Shown piece by piece: positions 1 to 13,198 of a stretch of DNA of 64,000 nucleotides; positions within the stretch are counted from its first letter, which is position 1, and each line of letters starts with the position of its first letter. The notes under the pieces were generated by a model, which was given only the letters and a program-made list of their open reading frames with translations, was not told where the DNA came from and searched no databases. This DNA is from Physcomitrium patens (Eukaryota; Streptophyta; Bryopsida; Funariales; Funariaceae). The stretch spans positions 17,973,706 through 18,037,705 of the forward strand of contig NC_037258.1 in assembly GCF_000002425.4 (NCBI RefSeq). Reading direction: 5' to 3'. The position numbers and the translations under genes are program-made.

Positions 1-420
1 AAAATTTCCAAATATTATATAGTATTATATTTCACAATTAAACATTAAAAATTTGTACTATTACAAAATATCAAAATTTTTTACTATTGCAAAATATCAA
101 AAAAATTTCTTAAGATATTTCTTCTATAGGTAAACAAGGATAAAGTAAATAAAGTCATAATTTAAATCAAAGTAAAAGATGTCTACAAATCTATGTTTAT
201 ACATCTAACTATCCCAATATCAATCTATATACTCATCTAGATTGTATTATTTGTCATTATACTTTTAAAAATTGCTTTAATATAATGTTTTCTAAAATAA
301 ATAAAGAATTTAAATGCTTATAAAATTTAGATCTCTATTAAATAATTAATTTCAAAAAATAATTAGTAAAATTATAATATAATCGAAATACAAAAGCTCA
401 AAGAAATAGATAAAATCAAG

Positions 421-453
<33 letters not shown>

Positions 454-1105
454 TAGATAGATATATCAATGTGAATTAAATTAAGCACTTAAATTTTACT
501 TTTGACACTTATTTTAGAATAAAAAATATTAAAATTGATCTATTACAAAATAATATTTATTATTTATGTACGTATATATGTATATATGCATATATATTTG
601 AATTTTTTATTTGGTTTATTTAATTAATTTATATTAAATTATCTCTTTTTGGAATCTTTAAAAAAATAACTTTTAGATCTTTTTAAATTTTTTATTTTTA
701 AGTAGACTTAGAATAGATGTGGTGGACTTTTAAAGTTTTGGAACAAAAAAAAGACATCAAAATTTTAGATTCGATACACCTTTGGCTATCATTGGTTATT
801 TATAAGATTACTAATTTATTTTAGAATTTTTTTGATAATACATTAATATCAAGTATAATTTATATTTTAAAAAAGAAAATGAAAGAAGAAGTAAGGTAAT
901 TAAATTTGATTAAATAAAATAAAATATGTAGTATTTTTTTTTGAATTATTTCTTAAGATTTAAATAGATTCTTTAAGATAAATTTTTAGATGGTATTAGT
1001 TTGAAATGATAAGTCATAGAAAGTAGGAGATTCAACTTATATAGTAACAAGATAGATAAAAAGCACAAAACTATAACTTACAATGACAAAAGTTTTGAAT
1101 GAGTA
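1..1105. other. AT-rich stretch without a recognisable gene
   Basis: I see no coding frame of useful length and no recognisable domain here. The composition matches the decayed retroelements to the right, so this is probably older repeat debris. Confidence 0.5.
424..464. repeat. TA microsatellite followed by GATA repeats
   Basis: A run of about 14 TA dinucleotides is followed by three GATA units. Similar TA runs occur at about 9231-9268 and 40941-40996, both inside LTR sequence of the chromodomain gypsy family. Confidence 0.9.
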
Positions 1106-1960
1106 TGTGACAAGGACATAAATCCCAAAGAACTAAAAGGTGAATACATTCTTGTGTCACTCATTAAAGACTAAAAAACCACTCAAAGATGATATAGTAT
1201 TAAACTAAAATAGCTATTGCCAAAGATAAGAAGACTAAAAAGTCTTAAAACAAGACTAAAGACTAGTAAAGAGTTGATAAGAGTGATGAAGGCTTCATTG
1301 TTGCCTCCATATATACTCTTAATTAGAAGCTATGTGGCACTGTCCTATAGGACCTCTAAAACATGTTGACTTTATTAAATATGTATCTTAACTTATAAGA
1401 TAAGTTTTTTATATGTACACTATATAGTTAGTTTGTTCTGTAAGCTACTAATATGTGATTAATTTATTAACAAAGTTTCTAACCTACCAATCAATTATAA
1501 ATATTAGAGTAAATATGCATGTCTATGGCATTACCTCCCCTTTTAGAGATAAGTTCTATAAGGAGCAATTATCATATATTGAGGAAATCTAAGATGCGGC
1601 AAATTATGTTTGCTACACACTTTGATTTTTGTTCTTTTTGAAGATGGTTGATAGGTTCTTTCAACCATCAATAGTATCTCATACCAAGATAGAAAGACTA
1701 CCATGTTATTTGATCATTATTGGGGCCTTTGTAACTTCCTTCAAATAAAATATTTAGAATACCATCAAGAGTCACTTTAACCTTTAATGAAATTATCAAA
1801 CATAGAAAGTCTCTTTCAAGGTCGTGATACCAAACATGTTATATTTTGCCATCTATTTGAGAAATAATAAATCATTCTTGAAGATCTTCATCTCAATTAT
1901 ATCGTCTTGAAGATTGTAACAATCATAATATTTCATCTAATAAATCAACAAATAATAGCT
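1106..1960 (-). mobile_element. 3' end of an old minus-strand chromodomain gypsy element
   Basis: About 1106-1530 is an LTR of the A/B/C subfamily in reverse orientation, with its TATA region near 1300 and the LTR head at about 1530. About 1572-1960 matches, on the minus strand, the end of the third ORF found downstream of pol in A, B, C and H. The copy stops abruptly at 1960 where the 5' LTR of element A begins, so A appears to have inserted into this 3' region or the two were joined by a rearrangement. No rest of the element is visible after A. Confidence 0.7.
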
Positions 1961-2523
1961 TGTCACAGATATATATATTTACTGTAATTAATACTTAGGT
2001 GATATTAATAGCTAGAAGTAAGTAAAAGTAAATTAATTTCATAATATCTTTTAGAAAAGCTTCCAAGAAGCTTTATAGATGCCACTTTGACTTTACATGT
2101 ATTTATACTTGATTGATAGGTTAAAAACTTGGTCAACAAGTTAACAACATGCCATACATGTTAGTAACTTACAAAACAAGCTAATTATGTGGTATCTACA
2201 TAAAAAACTTGCCTTGGAAGTTAAAATATATGTTGTGCAAAGTCAATAGATTTTTGGAGGTCCTATAGAATGTCGCCACATAGCTCCTAGGTAGATAGTA
2301 TATATAGAAGTAAGAGTGAAGTCTTCTTCATTCTTGTCAACTCTTTTCTTGCTTCTAGTCTAATTTCAAGAGTCTCAAGTTTTCTTGTCTTTTAGCAATA
2401 AGCCTTTTCAATTTCTTTTAATATATGTATTTTATTTTTTATTTATTTTTTTATTTTTTTCACTCTTTCTTTGAGAATAATTTCATTAGTTTACGTATTA
2501 TCTTTTAGTTCATGTCCTTGACA
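1961..2523 (+). repeat. 5' LTR of element A
   Basis: Starts TGTCACAG and ends CTTGACA, so it has TG...CA termini. It matches 8599-9131 over its length. A TATATATA box lies at 2299-2306, and the predicted transcript start is near 2330. Confidence 0.8.
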
Positions 2524-2525
2524 GA

Positions 2526-2536
2526 TTAACAAGAAT
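2526..2536 (+). promoter_or_regulatory. Self-priming primer binding site of element A
   Basis: The 11 bases TTAACAAGAAT begin 2 nt after the LTR end. They are complementary at 10 of 11 positions to 2330-2340 (ATTCTTGTCAA) in the same LTR, which lies 31 nt after the start of the TATA box, where the transcript should begin. A tRNA-iMet-like motif (GTATCAGAGC) follows about 20 nt later. Confidence 0.65.
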
Positions 2537-2729
2537 ATACTTACAGTATCAGAGCTTTGTCTTGTCTTGATTAAGAGTGGATTATCTCTTTCTCATGCTA
2601 AGACGTAAATATATTTGAAGTTACACATTACCTTCTTTTAAATTGATATTGTTCTTAGTATTTTCTTTGTTCTCAAGTCCTTTCTTCTACTTATCTTAAG
2701 TAATATTAGATATTTTTTTGAGTGTTATT

Positions 2730-3737
2730 ATGTCAGAGCTTATTGAAATGAAGAGTTCAATAGCACAAATGCAAGAACAATTGAAGGAATTGATGCTTGG
2801 GATGCATCAACTTAGCTTATTACCACAAGAATCAACAAGAATGGCAGGAAATGAGGATATAGAAATGATTAGAGCTACTTCAACATCTGCACCAAATTAT
2901 ATCCCTCCACCCATGGTGGAACATCCTTCAATTATTAGAGAACCAAGAGTTGCCCTACTCCAGAAGTTTGATGGTACAAGATCCAAATTTTGAGGATTTA
3001 TCAATCAAGTACAACTTGTGATTGAACTTCAACCTCAAAGCTATCCAACTCGAAGATCACAAGTTAAATTCATTGGTATACTTCTTTCAAGTTTAGCACT
3101 ATTGTGATTTTCATCTTTTCTTGAATGATGAGATTCAATATTTAATTATGTAGAGGTATTTTTGGTAGAATTCCAATCCATGTATGGAGAACATGATGCA
3201 ACTCATGTTGCAACCAATAATATCCATATTTTGTGACAAGGTAATCGATTTGTAACGTTATATGCTTCACAATTTTGACAACTTGTAACTGATATCATTT
3301 GAGATGTTGCTGCACTTATTAGCCAATTTCTTTATGGATTATAATATGAAGTAAAGAAATTGATGCTCAACTTACCTGATCCTCAAATATTGAGACAATC
3401 AATTAACTTTGCTATAAAATATGACAATCAACTTTTTGAATTTTGATTTGAGAGTCATACAAATAGGCCTCAACGTAACTTTAATTTGATGGCAACACTA
3501 ACATTTCTTCAATACATACATTTGGAAGTAGAAGATATGTAAATTGATATGATACGTTTTAAATCTCTTACCAAAAAAGAAAAGACTTGTCACCATCAAG
3601 AAGGATTGAGCTTATATTGTGAAAAATCTAAACACACTGCTCAACATTATCCAAAGAAGCAACAAAATTATAAAATAAGGAGCACATCTATTAAAGAAGA
3701 CAATGTGTTGGAAAACAAATTTATCCAACTACAATAG
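2730..3737 (+). pseudogene. gag remnant of element A
   Basis: The reading opens with ATG at 2730 and is uninterrupted to about 2993 (a coiled, Met/Gln-rich N-terminus ending in an FDGTRSKF motif), then has in-frame stops. The FDGTR motif is shared by gag of B, C, E and H. Near 3610-3655 a decayed CCHC knuckle can be read (LYCEKSKHTAQHYPKK; the first and last Cys are lost). The TAG at 3735-3737 matches the position of the gag stop in E and H. The protein would have been the nucleocapsid/capsid precursor; it cannot be made from this copy. Confidence 0.75.
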
Positions 3738-6700
3738 GGACCATGCGGCTGGAATCTTATACAATTTCTAATGAAGGTCATATCCTCTCCTTAGAATCCT
3801 CTGTTTGTTTTATTATAGATGTACATTTAGGACCTAATAATTATAAAGTCTCTTCCTTGATAAATTCAAGAGCCTCAACTTATTTTTTAGAAGTAGAATT
3901 TGTTAAAATTCATAAAAAATCATTAGTAAAAAAAATCAAATCTGTTCATGTACAAGTCATATATGGTCATTTGTTGTCTTCTAAAGATGTTATTTATAAA
4001 ACACTTCTTATAGATGTAGCAATAAATGGTCATAGTAGTTGCATAATCTTTAATATAATTAGATTTCTCTCTAATCCAATCATTTTAGATTTATCATAGT
4101 TAAAAAAATATAATCTTTGCATAGATTGGATTTCTCGTACTCTTGACTTCTTTAAAAGTATAACTAAGAGTGAAATTAATCTAGTAGAAAGTCATAAGTC
4201 TAGTATAATAAAACCTATGTTTGTAGGTGCAAGAGTTTTTTGCATGTTGCAAAAGAAAGTTCACCTTATGTCATTTATGCCACACGTATTTCTAATGATG
4301 CAAAGACTTCAAGTAGTATTTCAAATCAATATCAAAAGTTTTAAGATGTATTTGAGAAGAAGAATGTAGATACTATTCCAAAACATCGTTCCTATGATTG
4401 CTCAATTGACCTTCAATAAAAAACACAACCACCATTTGGACCAATGTATAATTTATCACAAAATAAATTGGTTGAATTCAAGGAATATATTGAAGAAAAT
4501 CTGGCTAAGAATTTCATACGCCATTCCAAATCACCAGCAGGATCTTCAATCTTACTTGTGAAAAAAAAAAATAGGTCATTACGGATGTATATTGATTATT
4601 GAAGACTTAATAAGATCACCATCAAGAATAGGTACCTTCTAACTTTGATATCTAAACTTCTTAATTAATTGAATCAAGCTAAGATCTACACAAAAATAGA
4701 TTTATAGAGAGCATACAATCTAGTACATATTAAAGAAGGAGATGAATAGAAGACTGTGTTTCAAACTAGGTATAGGCATTTTGAATACAACGTCATGCCT
4801 TTTTGACTTACAAATGCATCGACAACTTTTCAACATCTAATAAATGATATTTTTCAAGAATTTTTAGATGATTTTTTTGCCTGTTATTTAGACGATATCT
4901 TGATCTATTCTAAGAACACAGATAAACCTGAACTTCATGTTTGTCATGTGTTATAAAAATTAAGTGATAAGGGATTCTATGCCAAGATAGAAAAGAGTGT
5001 ATTCTATACTATTCAAGTCGACTTCTTAAGATACATCATTTTGAATGATGGATTTATGATGGATCCTAAGAAAGTTCAAATAATTATGAATTGAAAGATT
5101 CCAAAAATAATAAGAGATGTCCAATACTTTTTGGACTTTACCAATTATTATCAAATCTTCATCAAAGACTTCTCTCGAGTTGCAGCTCCACTTATACGTT
5201 TGATTTGCAAAGACAAACTTGAGTGGAGTAAAGAAATTGAAGCATCTTTTGAAACTTTGAAGTCAATCTTTATTTTTGCACCAATCTTATATTACGTCAA
5301 TTTTTCTAAGGAATTTTTTATGGAAAAAGACACATCAATCTTTGCTTTGGGTATTGTATTATCATAAATAAGAGTAGATGATAAACTTCACCTAGTAGCT
5401 TTTCATTCCAAAAAATTTTCAGTGGCTGAGATTAACTATGAAATCTATGACAAAGAACTTCTTGCAATCATGGATTCATTTCAAGAATAGCATCATCATC
5501 TAGAAGACACTTCTAATCCAATCACCGTATATATGAATCATAAGAATCTCGAGTATTTCATGTCAGCACGTATTTTAAATCATCACCAAGTTCGTTGGAG
5601 CCTATTTTTATTAAGATTTGATTTTAAGATCACATAGCGACTTGAAAAACAACAAGGTTTGTGAGATGTCCTTTCTAGTCATTCCTATCTTGCACCAAAA
5701 GAAGAAGATACATCTTTTGATCAACAAAGAATAATTCTCTTGAAACCAGAGCATTTTCATCTTCGAGTAATGAAAACAACGTTGATTGTTGATTTGACTC
5801 TTGTGAAATAAATCTAATCAAGTATGTCTTCTGATCCTCTTATTCACAATATTAAGAATTCTTCTTCTAAGTCCTAAGATACTTCTAATTTTGAATTCAA
5901 AAACAACCTATTTTATTTCAAAGGTCGATTATATATTCCAAAAAAAAAAAATTACGATTACATGTTCTTCGAGCTCGTCATGACTTTCCAATAGTAGGAT
6001 ATTTTAGATACAATAAGACTTTAGAGCTTATATCTAGAGATTTTTAGTGACTCCAAATGTAAAAGGGTGTGAAAGACTTTGTTTAGTCATACAATATTTA
6101 TTTAAGATCAAAAACTCCTCGCCATCAACCTTACGGACTTCTTGAACCATTATCTATTCTAGAACAATCAAGGTCTTCTATTTCTATGGATTTCATTATA
6201 GATCTTTCAATCTCAGGTGCTTATGATTCTATATTCGTGATAGTTGATCGTTTTACTAAGTTGGTATATTTTATACCATATACAAAATCTATCACAAGTA
6301 AAGAAACAACTAGGCTTTTTCTTGACAACATCTATTGCTATCATAGATTATCCAAAGGTATTATATCAGATAAGAAACTCAACTCATATTAAGATTTTGG
6401 TGGACTCTTTTTAAGATTCTAAAAGTAGATATAAAATTATCTTTGGTATTCCATCCTCAAAATAATGGACAAACAAAGTGTGTTAATCAAGTTTTGGAGT
6501 AGTATTTAAGATGTACCATCAACTAGCAATAAGATGATTGGACAATTCTTTTGCCATTGGTAAAATTTGCTTATAATAATATGATACATTCTTCTACAAA
6601 AACAAACACCTTTCTTTACCAATTATGATTATCTTCCACGACTTGATACTTTTGACTTTTTAAAAACTGATAATCCTGTGGCAAAAGATTTGGCAAATCA

Positions 6701-8012
6701 TTTGTCAAAGCTACATGCAACAATGAAGGTGCAGTTAAAAGAATCTCAAGAACTATAAAAGATCAATGCAAATGTTTATCGAACAGAACAACCACCATTC
6801 TACATGGGTGACAAAGTATGGTTACTTCATCACAATATTAAGATCACTTGTCCTTGCGATAAGTTGGACTCTCGAAAGCTTGGACCATTTTCTATTTCTC
6901 TACAAATCAATCCAGTTGCATATTGTTTACACCTACCGGAGTCAATGAAAATCCATCCAATATTCCATGTATCTCTTTTTGAACTATACAAGACAGTGGA
7001 CATACTAAGAAGAAGACAAGCTCTACCTCCTTGTTGTTCTCATTGTGTTCAAGCTTCAATATACGAAAGCAATTGAACTAATAGAGGTGGATTCAAACAT
7101 GGAGAAAGACTGGTTATATGAATTGGGTCTGTTACTGTCACAATTGACTATATTCTGGCTATCTGAAATCAATTATCAAACTACAAAATACCAAGGCTTA
7201 CTACTTCCATCTTAATTCAACACATAATCCATTCTACAAATATCAATTCAATAATACTTCCATATTCTTATCGGTTCATCTCCCACTTACTCTCTTTGCA
7301 GTTTATATATATTCAATTACTGATCTCCAACTTACTTATTATATTCAGTTTCTCAATTCATTACACAGAATTCAATATCTTCACTTAACACAACACAATT
7401 CGATAATCTCAATTCTCAAGGTCACAGATTTTCTCCAAAACGGTTAGTCCAAAGTTATATTCTATAATATTCTAATCACAGTTTCAACAATATTTCTTTC
7501 AATCATAATTCTTCATAAGCAAATAATAAAAGCAAAGAAAATAAAGAGGTAGCACCAAGCTTACCCCGGCTTATGACTCTCACAATCTAGCTCCCCGGCT
7601 TACGACTCTCATAGTTTGGCCCCGATCTCCCTTTCCTCAACCTCTTTATCCTATCAAAAGATGGACCTTCGGCCAGCAGATTCCAAAGGTAATGAACCTT
7701 TGAGTTCTTAACCATTTGTTCCACTAACAACCTATTATTACCAACTAAACTGCCTAACCATAAGTCTAATTCTAAAGGTTTTTAATAACCAACTAGTAAC
7801 TTACCACAAAATTTATTTATATATTCTACACTCATCCTATAGAAATGGATAATAATGAAGAGTTCAAAGTGGAAGAAGTCCTAGATTCAAGGTGGCACCG
7901 AAATAAATTAGAATATCTTGTCTATTGACATAAATATGATATTAGTGAACGTACATGGAAGCTAGTAAAGAATCTTGCAAATGTAGCAAATGCAGTGGAG
8001 GCTTTTTATTGA
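3738..8012 (+). pseudogene. pol remnant of element A (PR-RT-RNase H-IN-chromodomain)
   Basis: From 3743 the frame resembles the protease region of E and H, but the catalytic DSGA is read as NSRA. RT follows (about 4440-5000, with a YLDDILIY-type core near 4890-4915), then the RT thumb/RNase H (5131-5700), the integrase core (6186-6800, motif MDFIIDLSIS) and a chromodomain (about 7850-8000, EEFKVEEVLDSR). Dozens of nonsense codons and some shifts break it. An unrelated insertion at about 7038-7842 separates the integrase tail from the chromodomain. Confidence 0.8.
7038..7842. mobile_element. Unidentified insertion inside element A
   Basis: The pol sequence matches element B up to about 7037 and resumes at about 7843; the 0.8 kb between has no counterpart in B. 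It contains a CT-rich block with two related stretches around 7565-7625 (GGCTTATGACTCTC and GGCTTACGACTCTC). A block near 7530-7575 resembles, on the opposite strand, part of the insertion in element D (39530-40285). It could be a solo LTR or a non-autonomous element. Ends and duplication are not resolved. Confidence 0.45.
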
Positions 8013-8130
8013 TAATATCAATTAAAATCAAGATGAAAACCTTCCTTATAAAAGAAATAAGATCTAAGCAAGATAACATTCTATTTTCAATTCTTGTTTG
8101 TAGCTTCTTTGAAGTTAAGACGTTGAAGAG

Positions 8131-8553
8131 ATGGAGAACTAACAACTAGCAGATTCAATTCAAGAGCCTTTATTTGCTGACGTACTGGACAAGACATTAT
8201 GATTGTCACAACCTTCAAGACGACATAATCAAGATGGAGATCCTCAAGAATGACATGTTTTTCTTTGAATAAATCGTGAGATATAACACGTTTGGTATCA
8301 CAACCTTGGAAGGAACTCCCGATGTTTGGTGATTTTACTAGAGTTAGGAATAACTCTTGACGGTCTTCTAAATGTTTTATTTGAAGGAAGTTATAAAAGC
8401 CTCAATAACGATCAAATAACTAGGTGGTCTTCTGGCCCTAGTATGAGACTCTATCGATGGTTGAAAGGCCCTATCAATCATCTTTGAAGAGAACAAAGAT
8501 TAGAGTATGTGGCAAATACAATTCGTTGCATCTTAGATTTCCTCGACATGTGA
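8131..8553 (+). pseudogene. Third ORF (post-pol) of element A, decayed
   Basis: Reading from ATG at 8131 gives 141 codons to TGA at 8551 without a single frameshift, although several in-frame stops (TAA and TGA at sites read as Gln or Arg in the other copies) are present. The C-terminal half reads LYRWLKGPINHL then REQRLEYVANTIR, closely matching the intact 115-aa ORF of element H (YYRWLQGPLNHLPREQQLEF). The same 423-nt length is found in element B. Function unknown. It occupies the position where env-like genes lie in some gypsy elements, but no signal peptide or membrane segment is visible. Confidence 0.75.
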
Positions 8554-8598
8554 TCATTGCTCCTCGTGGAACTCATCTCTAGAAGGAGGGGAGAATAA

Positions 8599-9131
8599 TG
8601 TCACGAACAAATATTTATTGTACTTGTTACGTAGGTGATATGAATAGGTAGAAGTAGATAAAAGTAGATTAATTTCATAATATCTTCTAGAGAAGTTTCC
8701 TAAAAGCTTCATAGATGTTGATTTTACATATGTTTATGCTTCATTAACAGGTTAGAAACTTGGTCAATAAGTTAACCACGTGCCACACATATTAGTAGCT
8801 TATGAAACAAGCTAACTATGTGAAAACTTGCCTTACAAGTTAAGATACGTGTTGTGCAAAGTCAATACATTTTTGAAGGTCCTATAGAACGTTGCCACAT
8901 AGCTCTTAGGTAGATAGTATATATAGAGGCAAGAGTGAAGCCTTCTTCACTTTTGTCAACTTCTTTCTTGTTTCTAGTCTAATTTTAAGGATCTCTAGTT
9001 TTCTTATCTTTTGGGAATAGCCATTCCAATTTCTTTCATAATATACATATTTAATTATTTCTATTTTGTCATCTTTCTTTGAAAACAGTCTCACTTGTTT
9101 ATTTATTTTTATCAAGTTCTTGTTCTTGAGA
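8599..9131 (+). repeat. 3' LTR of element A
   Basis: Begins TGTCACGAAC immediately after a purine-rich tract (AGAAGGAGGGGAGAATAA), the expected polypurine tract, and ends at about CTTGAGA. It is similar to 1961-2523, with many differences that indicate age. Confidence 0.75.
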
Positions 9132-9230
9132 CTTGCGTCTATATATAAAATCTAATTATAAGCTATGTGGTAATATTTTTGAGACCTTTGATACATGTCT
9201 AACTTATAAGATACATGCTTAATTTATAAA

Positions 9231-9272
<42 letters not shown>

Positions 9273-9317
9273 TGTATAATTTGTACCATAAATAGTCAAT
9301 ATGTATGATAAGTGGCT
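9132..9317 (-). repeat. LTR fragment (A/B/C subfamily), left part
   Basis: The text around 9150-9230 matches reversed LTR sequence of elements C and E0 (the block with GCTATGTGG and ACTTATAAGATA). It contains a TA microsatellite (9231-9268). Element F interrupts it; the right part continues at 13676-13857. Confidence 0.6.
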
Positions 9318-9794
9318 TGAAACAAGACTAGATTATCTTAAAAATCTAAGTCCTTTCTAATCTATAACAATATAAATTCTATTATAATATAAGATAAAGT
9401 ATGTTACAATAAAAGAAAATATAATAGCACTGAACAAGAAGATGCAAAACCAAACTTTACTAAGAAAAAGAATCCAAAGACATATTTGACCAACTACCTA
9501 AATGGCCCTAGCTAGTCCTATTTATACTTTGTCTAACTATTTTCGAACTTTCTAAAATATTCTTAATAGTGGATCCTACTTAAATAATTATTCTAAGTTC
9601 TTTTTAGAATATTCTATGGTGGATCCTACCTAAATAACTATCTTAAGATATTTTTAAAATATTCCATAATGGATCCTATATAATCTACTAACCTAGCTCT
9701 AATTTTAGAAACTTCTATAAACTTCTCAAACATAGCTTCAACTATCTATCCCTATACATCAACAATACAAATATCTTATTTATATCTTGTTATA
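9318..9794 (-). repeat. 3' LTR of element F
   Basis: Aligns along its full length with 13199-13675. On the minus strand it starts TATAACAAG (TGTAACAGG in the other copy), and on the plus strand its edge is TGAAACAAG. Confidence 0.75.
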
Positions 9795-9899
9795 ATTAAT
9801 CCTCTTTTCTTAATACAAAACATCCTTGTTTCACTCTCAATGGTATCTCAAAATTGTTTATTGGCAATGGTTGAGGTTCTATGTAGATTTTCACATTGC

Positions 9900-11580
9900 A
9901 TCGTGCATAGAATAATCTTTTTAGAGGATTTTGTACTAAAATTGTGGACATTCATTACTATGACAAAGGTAGCAATGCTCTAAAATGCTATCCACTTCAT
10001 ATTCTTGTTGGTCATCAACTACAACTGGTAGTAGTAGTAATTAATGTTGGTCCAAAAAGTGCATTGAATTGATATAAAATTCCTTAAATTGCAAAACATG
10101 CTAGATCAAATGGACTCAAATATGTAGTGAAAGCTTGAGGCAATATACGACATTAAAAATCACTACAGAAATATAGAAAGGTCTAAGCCATTGAGGTACC
10201 AACTTACAAATTTGAATTGATATAGTAAGTAGCAAATTGGCATTGGAGAATAACACTTGATCATCCTTTCAGAAGATCTTATGTAACTAGTGGTTATCTG
10301 CATACTCCTTTTTTTCAATTTTGTGCAATAAAGAGACATTCTATGTCTCTTGTAAGGTCATTATAAGCCATTATATAAACTCTTCTATTATTGGGTTGTT
10401 GGTATCAATGGAACAATAAAAAGTTGTTGGCATAATCGGATGTTGATCAATGTTAAAGAAGAATGGTGAATGACAGATATTTGCTTAAATATTATTATTA
10501 TAAGAAACTCCAAAGGTGTCAAATATTCATCTCAATTATCATGATGAACTACCATAAATACTCGTAGCATATCTTCTAAGGTTTGATTTGCATACTTTGT
10601 TTGTCTATTTGTATTCAAGTCAAATATCAAAGAGCTACAATTGTTCCTTCCAACAATGATATCATGATTTTATATTTTTGAAATATAAATTTTGTAGCAA
10701 AGATTAATAGTTTATTCAAATGGTTACTAGCTTTTCCAATAGATAGTATTGCTATACTTTTGTGGCATATATATTTGTTGGTTGCTCTCTATTATATGTA
10801 GAGTAATTGTACTTTGTCTTTTTTAGCTTACGGAATTCATATGCCAAAGATTGAAGGCCCCTATTAAAAGCTTGTTGAAGAACCATGCCAATAGTAAAGT
10901 CAGAAGCATCAATATCAAGTATATAAGGAAGGTTGAGATCATACAATTGCAATATTATGAGAGTAATAAGTACCTCCTTCAACTTATTAAAGGCCCTTTT
11001 TTGCTCCAATTTCTATTGAAATGAGGCACCATTCTCCAATAGGCTTATTAATGAGGCAACAATGTGTGTAAATTATTGAACAAAATAATGATAATATCTA
11101 ATAAGGCTTAAGAATGAATCAACTTTAAAAGCATCCTTGGAGGTTGGCTAATCCTCCATTGCTTTCACCTTATCTTATTCCATGTGCATGCCTTCAAAAG
11201 ACACTACATACTCCTAAAAGGTAATGTCAAACTTTTTAAGTTTACACTTTGATTGCTTATAATAGAAGTGACTATCTTGTAGTTGATGCAACAATTCTCA
11301 TGGATGTTGCTTATGCTCTTCAAAGATTTTATTATATACTAGGATATCATCGATGAATACAACTACATACTTATCCAAAAAGTCTTGAAATAATTTATTT
11401 ATTTGATTCATAAAAGAGGCTAGAGCATTGGTGAGGCCAAAAGGTAAAATAAGCCATTCAAAATGTCTATAGAGCATACAAAATGCTATCTTTTTTATAT
11501 CCTCTCTTATGATAGGTATTTGCCAATAAGAAATCAACTCATTCTATTCCTTTGGTTGTCTTTTCTACCAATGATGTAAG
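9900..11580 (-). pseudogene. pol remnant of element F
   Basis: Read on the minus strand. An RT core at 11537-11298 contains YWQIPI, then WLILPFGLTNA and FIDDILVY (YxDD box with Phe). The RNase H start at 11009-10752 contains LDIDASDFTIGMVLQQ. Between 10750 and about 10440 an integrase-like stretch is readable (SLIFDLNTNRQTKYANQTLEDMLR), but the HHCC finger and the first part of the core are not seen. Stops are frequent. Confidence 0.75.
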
Positions 11581-12179
11581 ATTTTGAATCACCATATATA
11601 CCGGTTGCTTATATTGTATTTGTTTCTTCATAAAGGTCATCTCTACAAGTAAGTCTTTAGGTACAGATTTTTTTTTTTTCATTAGTTCATATGGAGATAT
11701 GAAGAGTCACCTTATGTCTACCATCTTCGAAAGCGATCATCTTTGCTAGTCAATCAACTTGCTTATTTTCCACTTCTAGCATGGCATACCAAAAATGACA
11801 TCATATCTTAGCTTTATTACTTTGAACTTCTCTCTTAAGATATAGGTATTATTCAACTTCAAGGTTTTTTCTTCACATGTTACACTCAATACATTTTTTC
11901 AGTCATCTATAAGATATATTTTTTTATTATTATTATCAATAATTTTAATCAAAATATAATTTTTTGTGGAGCCACAATCTACAAACACTCAACATGATTG
12001 TTTTTTCAATTGATCCATTAGATATATTAATAAATTCTTTTTATAGTTATCTAAAGCCATGCCATTTGTCTCTAAAAGATAACAATTATTTTCAGTATTG
12101 GCCATTGGTGCCTTTACTAAGAAACCTTATTTTCCTACTCTATCTTATTATTGACTTGATAAGTCTTGAAATTGTGAAC

Positions 12180-12990
12180 CTTCCTTGATTTGTTGGTACT
12201 TGAATTTTGACATTTCAAACAACCTCCATTTTGATGACTTAGCTCCTAATAGTAAAAATATAATTCTTTCTGCACTAATATTTGTCATCTTTATGGTGTT
12301 AATGATCTTTGTATGACATCAATTTCTATTAGTATTGATTTTTGTGCCATAGTATTAGATGGCGACATAAGACTTTGTGTTCTAAGTCGTACTCCATAAT
12401 TTTTGAAATCTATAGCATCACCCTTCTCTGCAATCCTAATTGCCTCTTCAAATATTTATAGAACCTTTAGTTCGACTTCTCATTGGATCTCAAGTTTCAA
12501 TCTTTGTAGAAATTGATCCATCATCTTTGCCTCTAAAATATTACCAATTTAAAGATATAAGAACTTGAATTAAGAGATATAAACTTGCATCAACCTAAAC
12601 TGTATAAGATTTACTAATTAATCATATGCTATCTTCTCCGCATTGATGGACCAAAATTAATTTCTAAACTCAGTCTCAAACTCCGAATTACAAAATCCAC
12701 CTTGAACTCCATAGCTTTGAACTCGATATTGCCACCAAATTTTTACCAGATCTCTCAAATAGCTAGTTGCATACATAATTTCTTTGATAGTATTTGTCCC
12801 ACATAATTAGAAGTATTGTTATATGCTAAAGAGCCATTGACATACATCTTCTTGCCTTAAAGTCTTAGAGTATGTACTAGGCTTACTCAATTTTAGCCTA
12901 GCAAATATTATCTCCCTTGACCTAGAGGATTTTATTTGCCCTTGTAAGGTAACTATCTAGCCTAAGAGGTATTATATTTGAATCTCTATC
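12180..12990 (-). pseudogene. gag remnant of element F
   Basis: Between the RT-containing part and the right LTR, minus-strand fragments near 12200-12260 read as a decayed zinc knuckle (a GAKSSKWR-like stretch followed by a Lys-rich segment). The upstream part has the spacing expected for gag, but stops prevent a continuous reading. Confidence 0.45.
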
Positions 12991-13198
12991 TTGAATTATT
13001 TTGCCATATCTTTCATGATGTAGTTTCTTTACTAAACTTTGCTACTATAATGCCTTCTCTCCTTTCAGCTGACTTCTTAAGAGTAGCTTGTCTTAGCCTC
13101 AATATAGTACATCGTGTAACTATAATAATTGACCTCAAACTAGACGATGGCTATCTATACACTACCAAAGAACAGTCTAATACTTGCTCTAATTTCAA

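Larger units (their letters stand above)
1961..9131 (+). mobile_element. Element A: decayed chromodomain Ty3/gypsy retrotransposon
   Basis: Both LTRs are present (1961-2523 and 8599-9131). Between them lie, in order, a short leader, gag, protease, reverse transcriptase, RNase H, integrase, chromodomain and a third small ORF. All coding parts are interrupted by many stops, mostly of the C-to-T type (CAA to TAA, CGA to TGA, TGG to TAG/TGA), and composition is strongly AT-shifted. An unrelated segment of about 0.8 kb interrupts the stretch before the chromodomain (about 7038-7842). I found no convincing target site duplication: the flanks are TAGCT and CTTGC. Confidence 0.85.

Noticed and set aside
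1956-9136. Target site duplication for element A
   Set aside because: The flanking 5-mers TAGCT and CTTGC do not match. Decay or rearrangement may have erased it.
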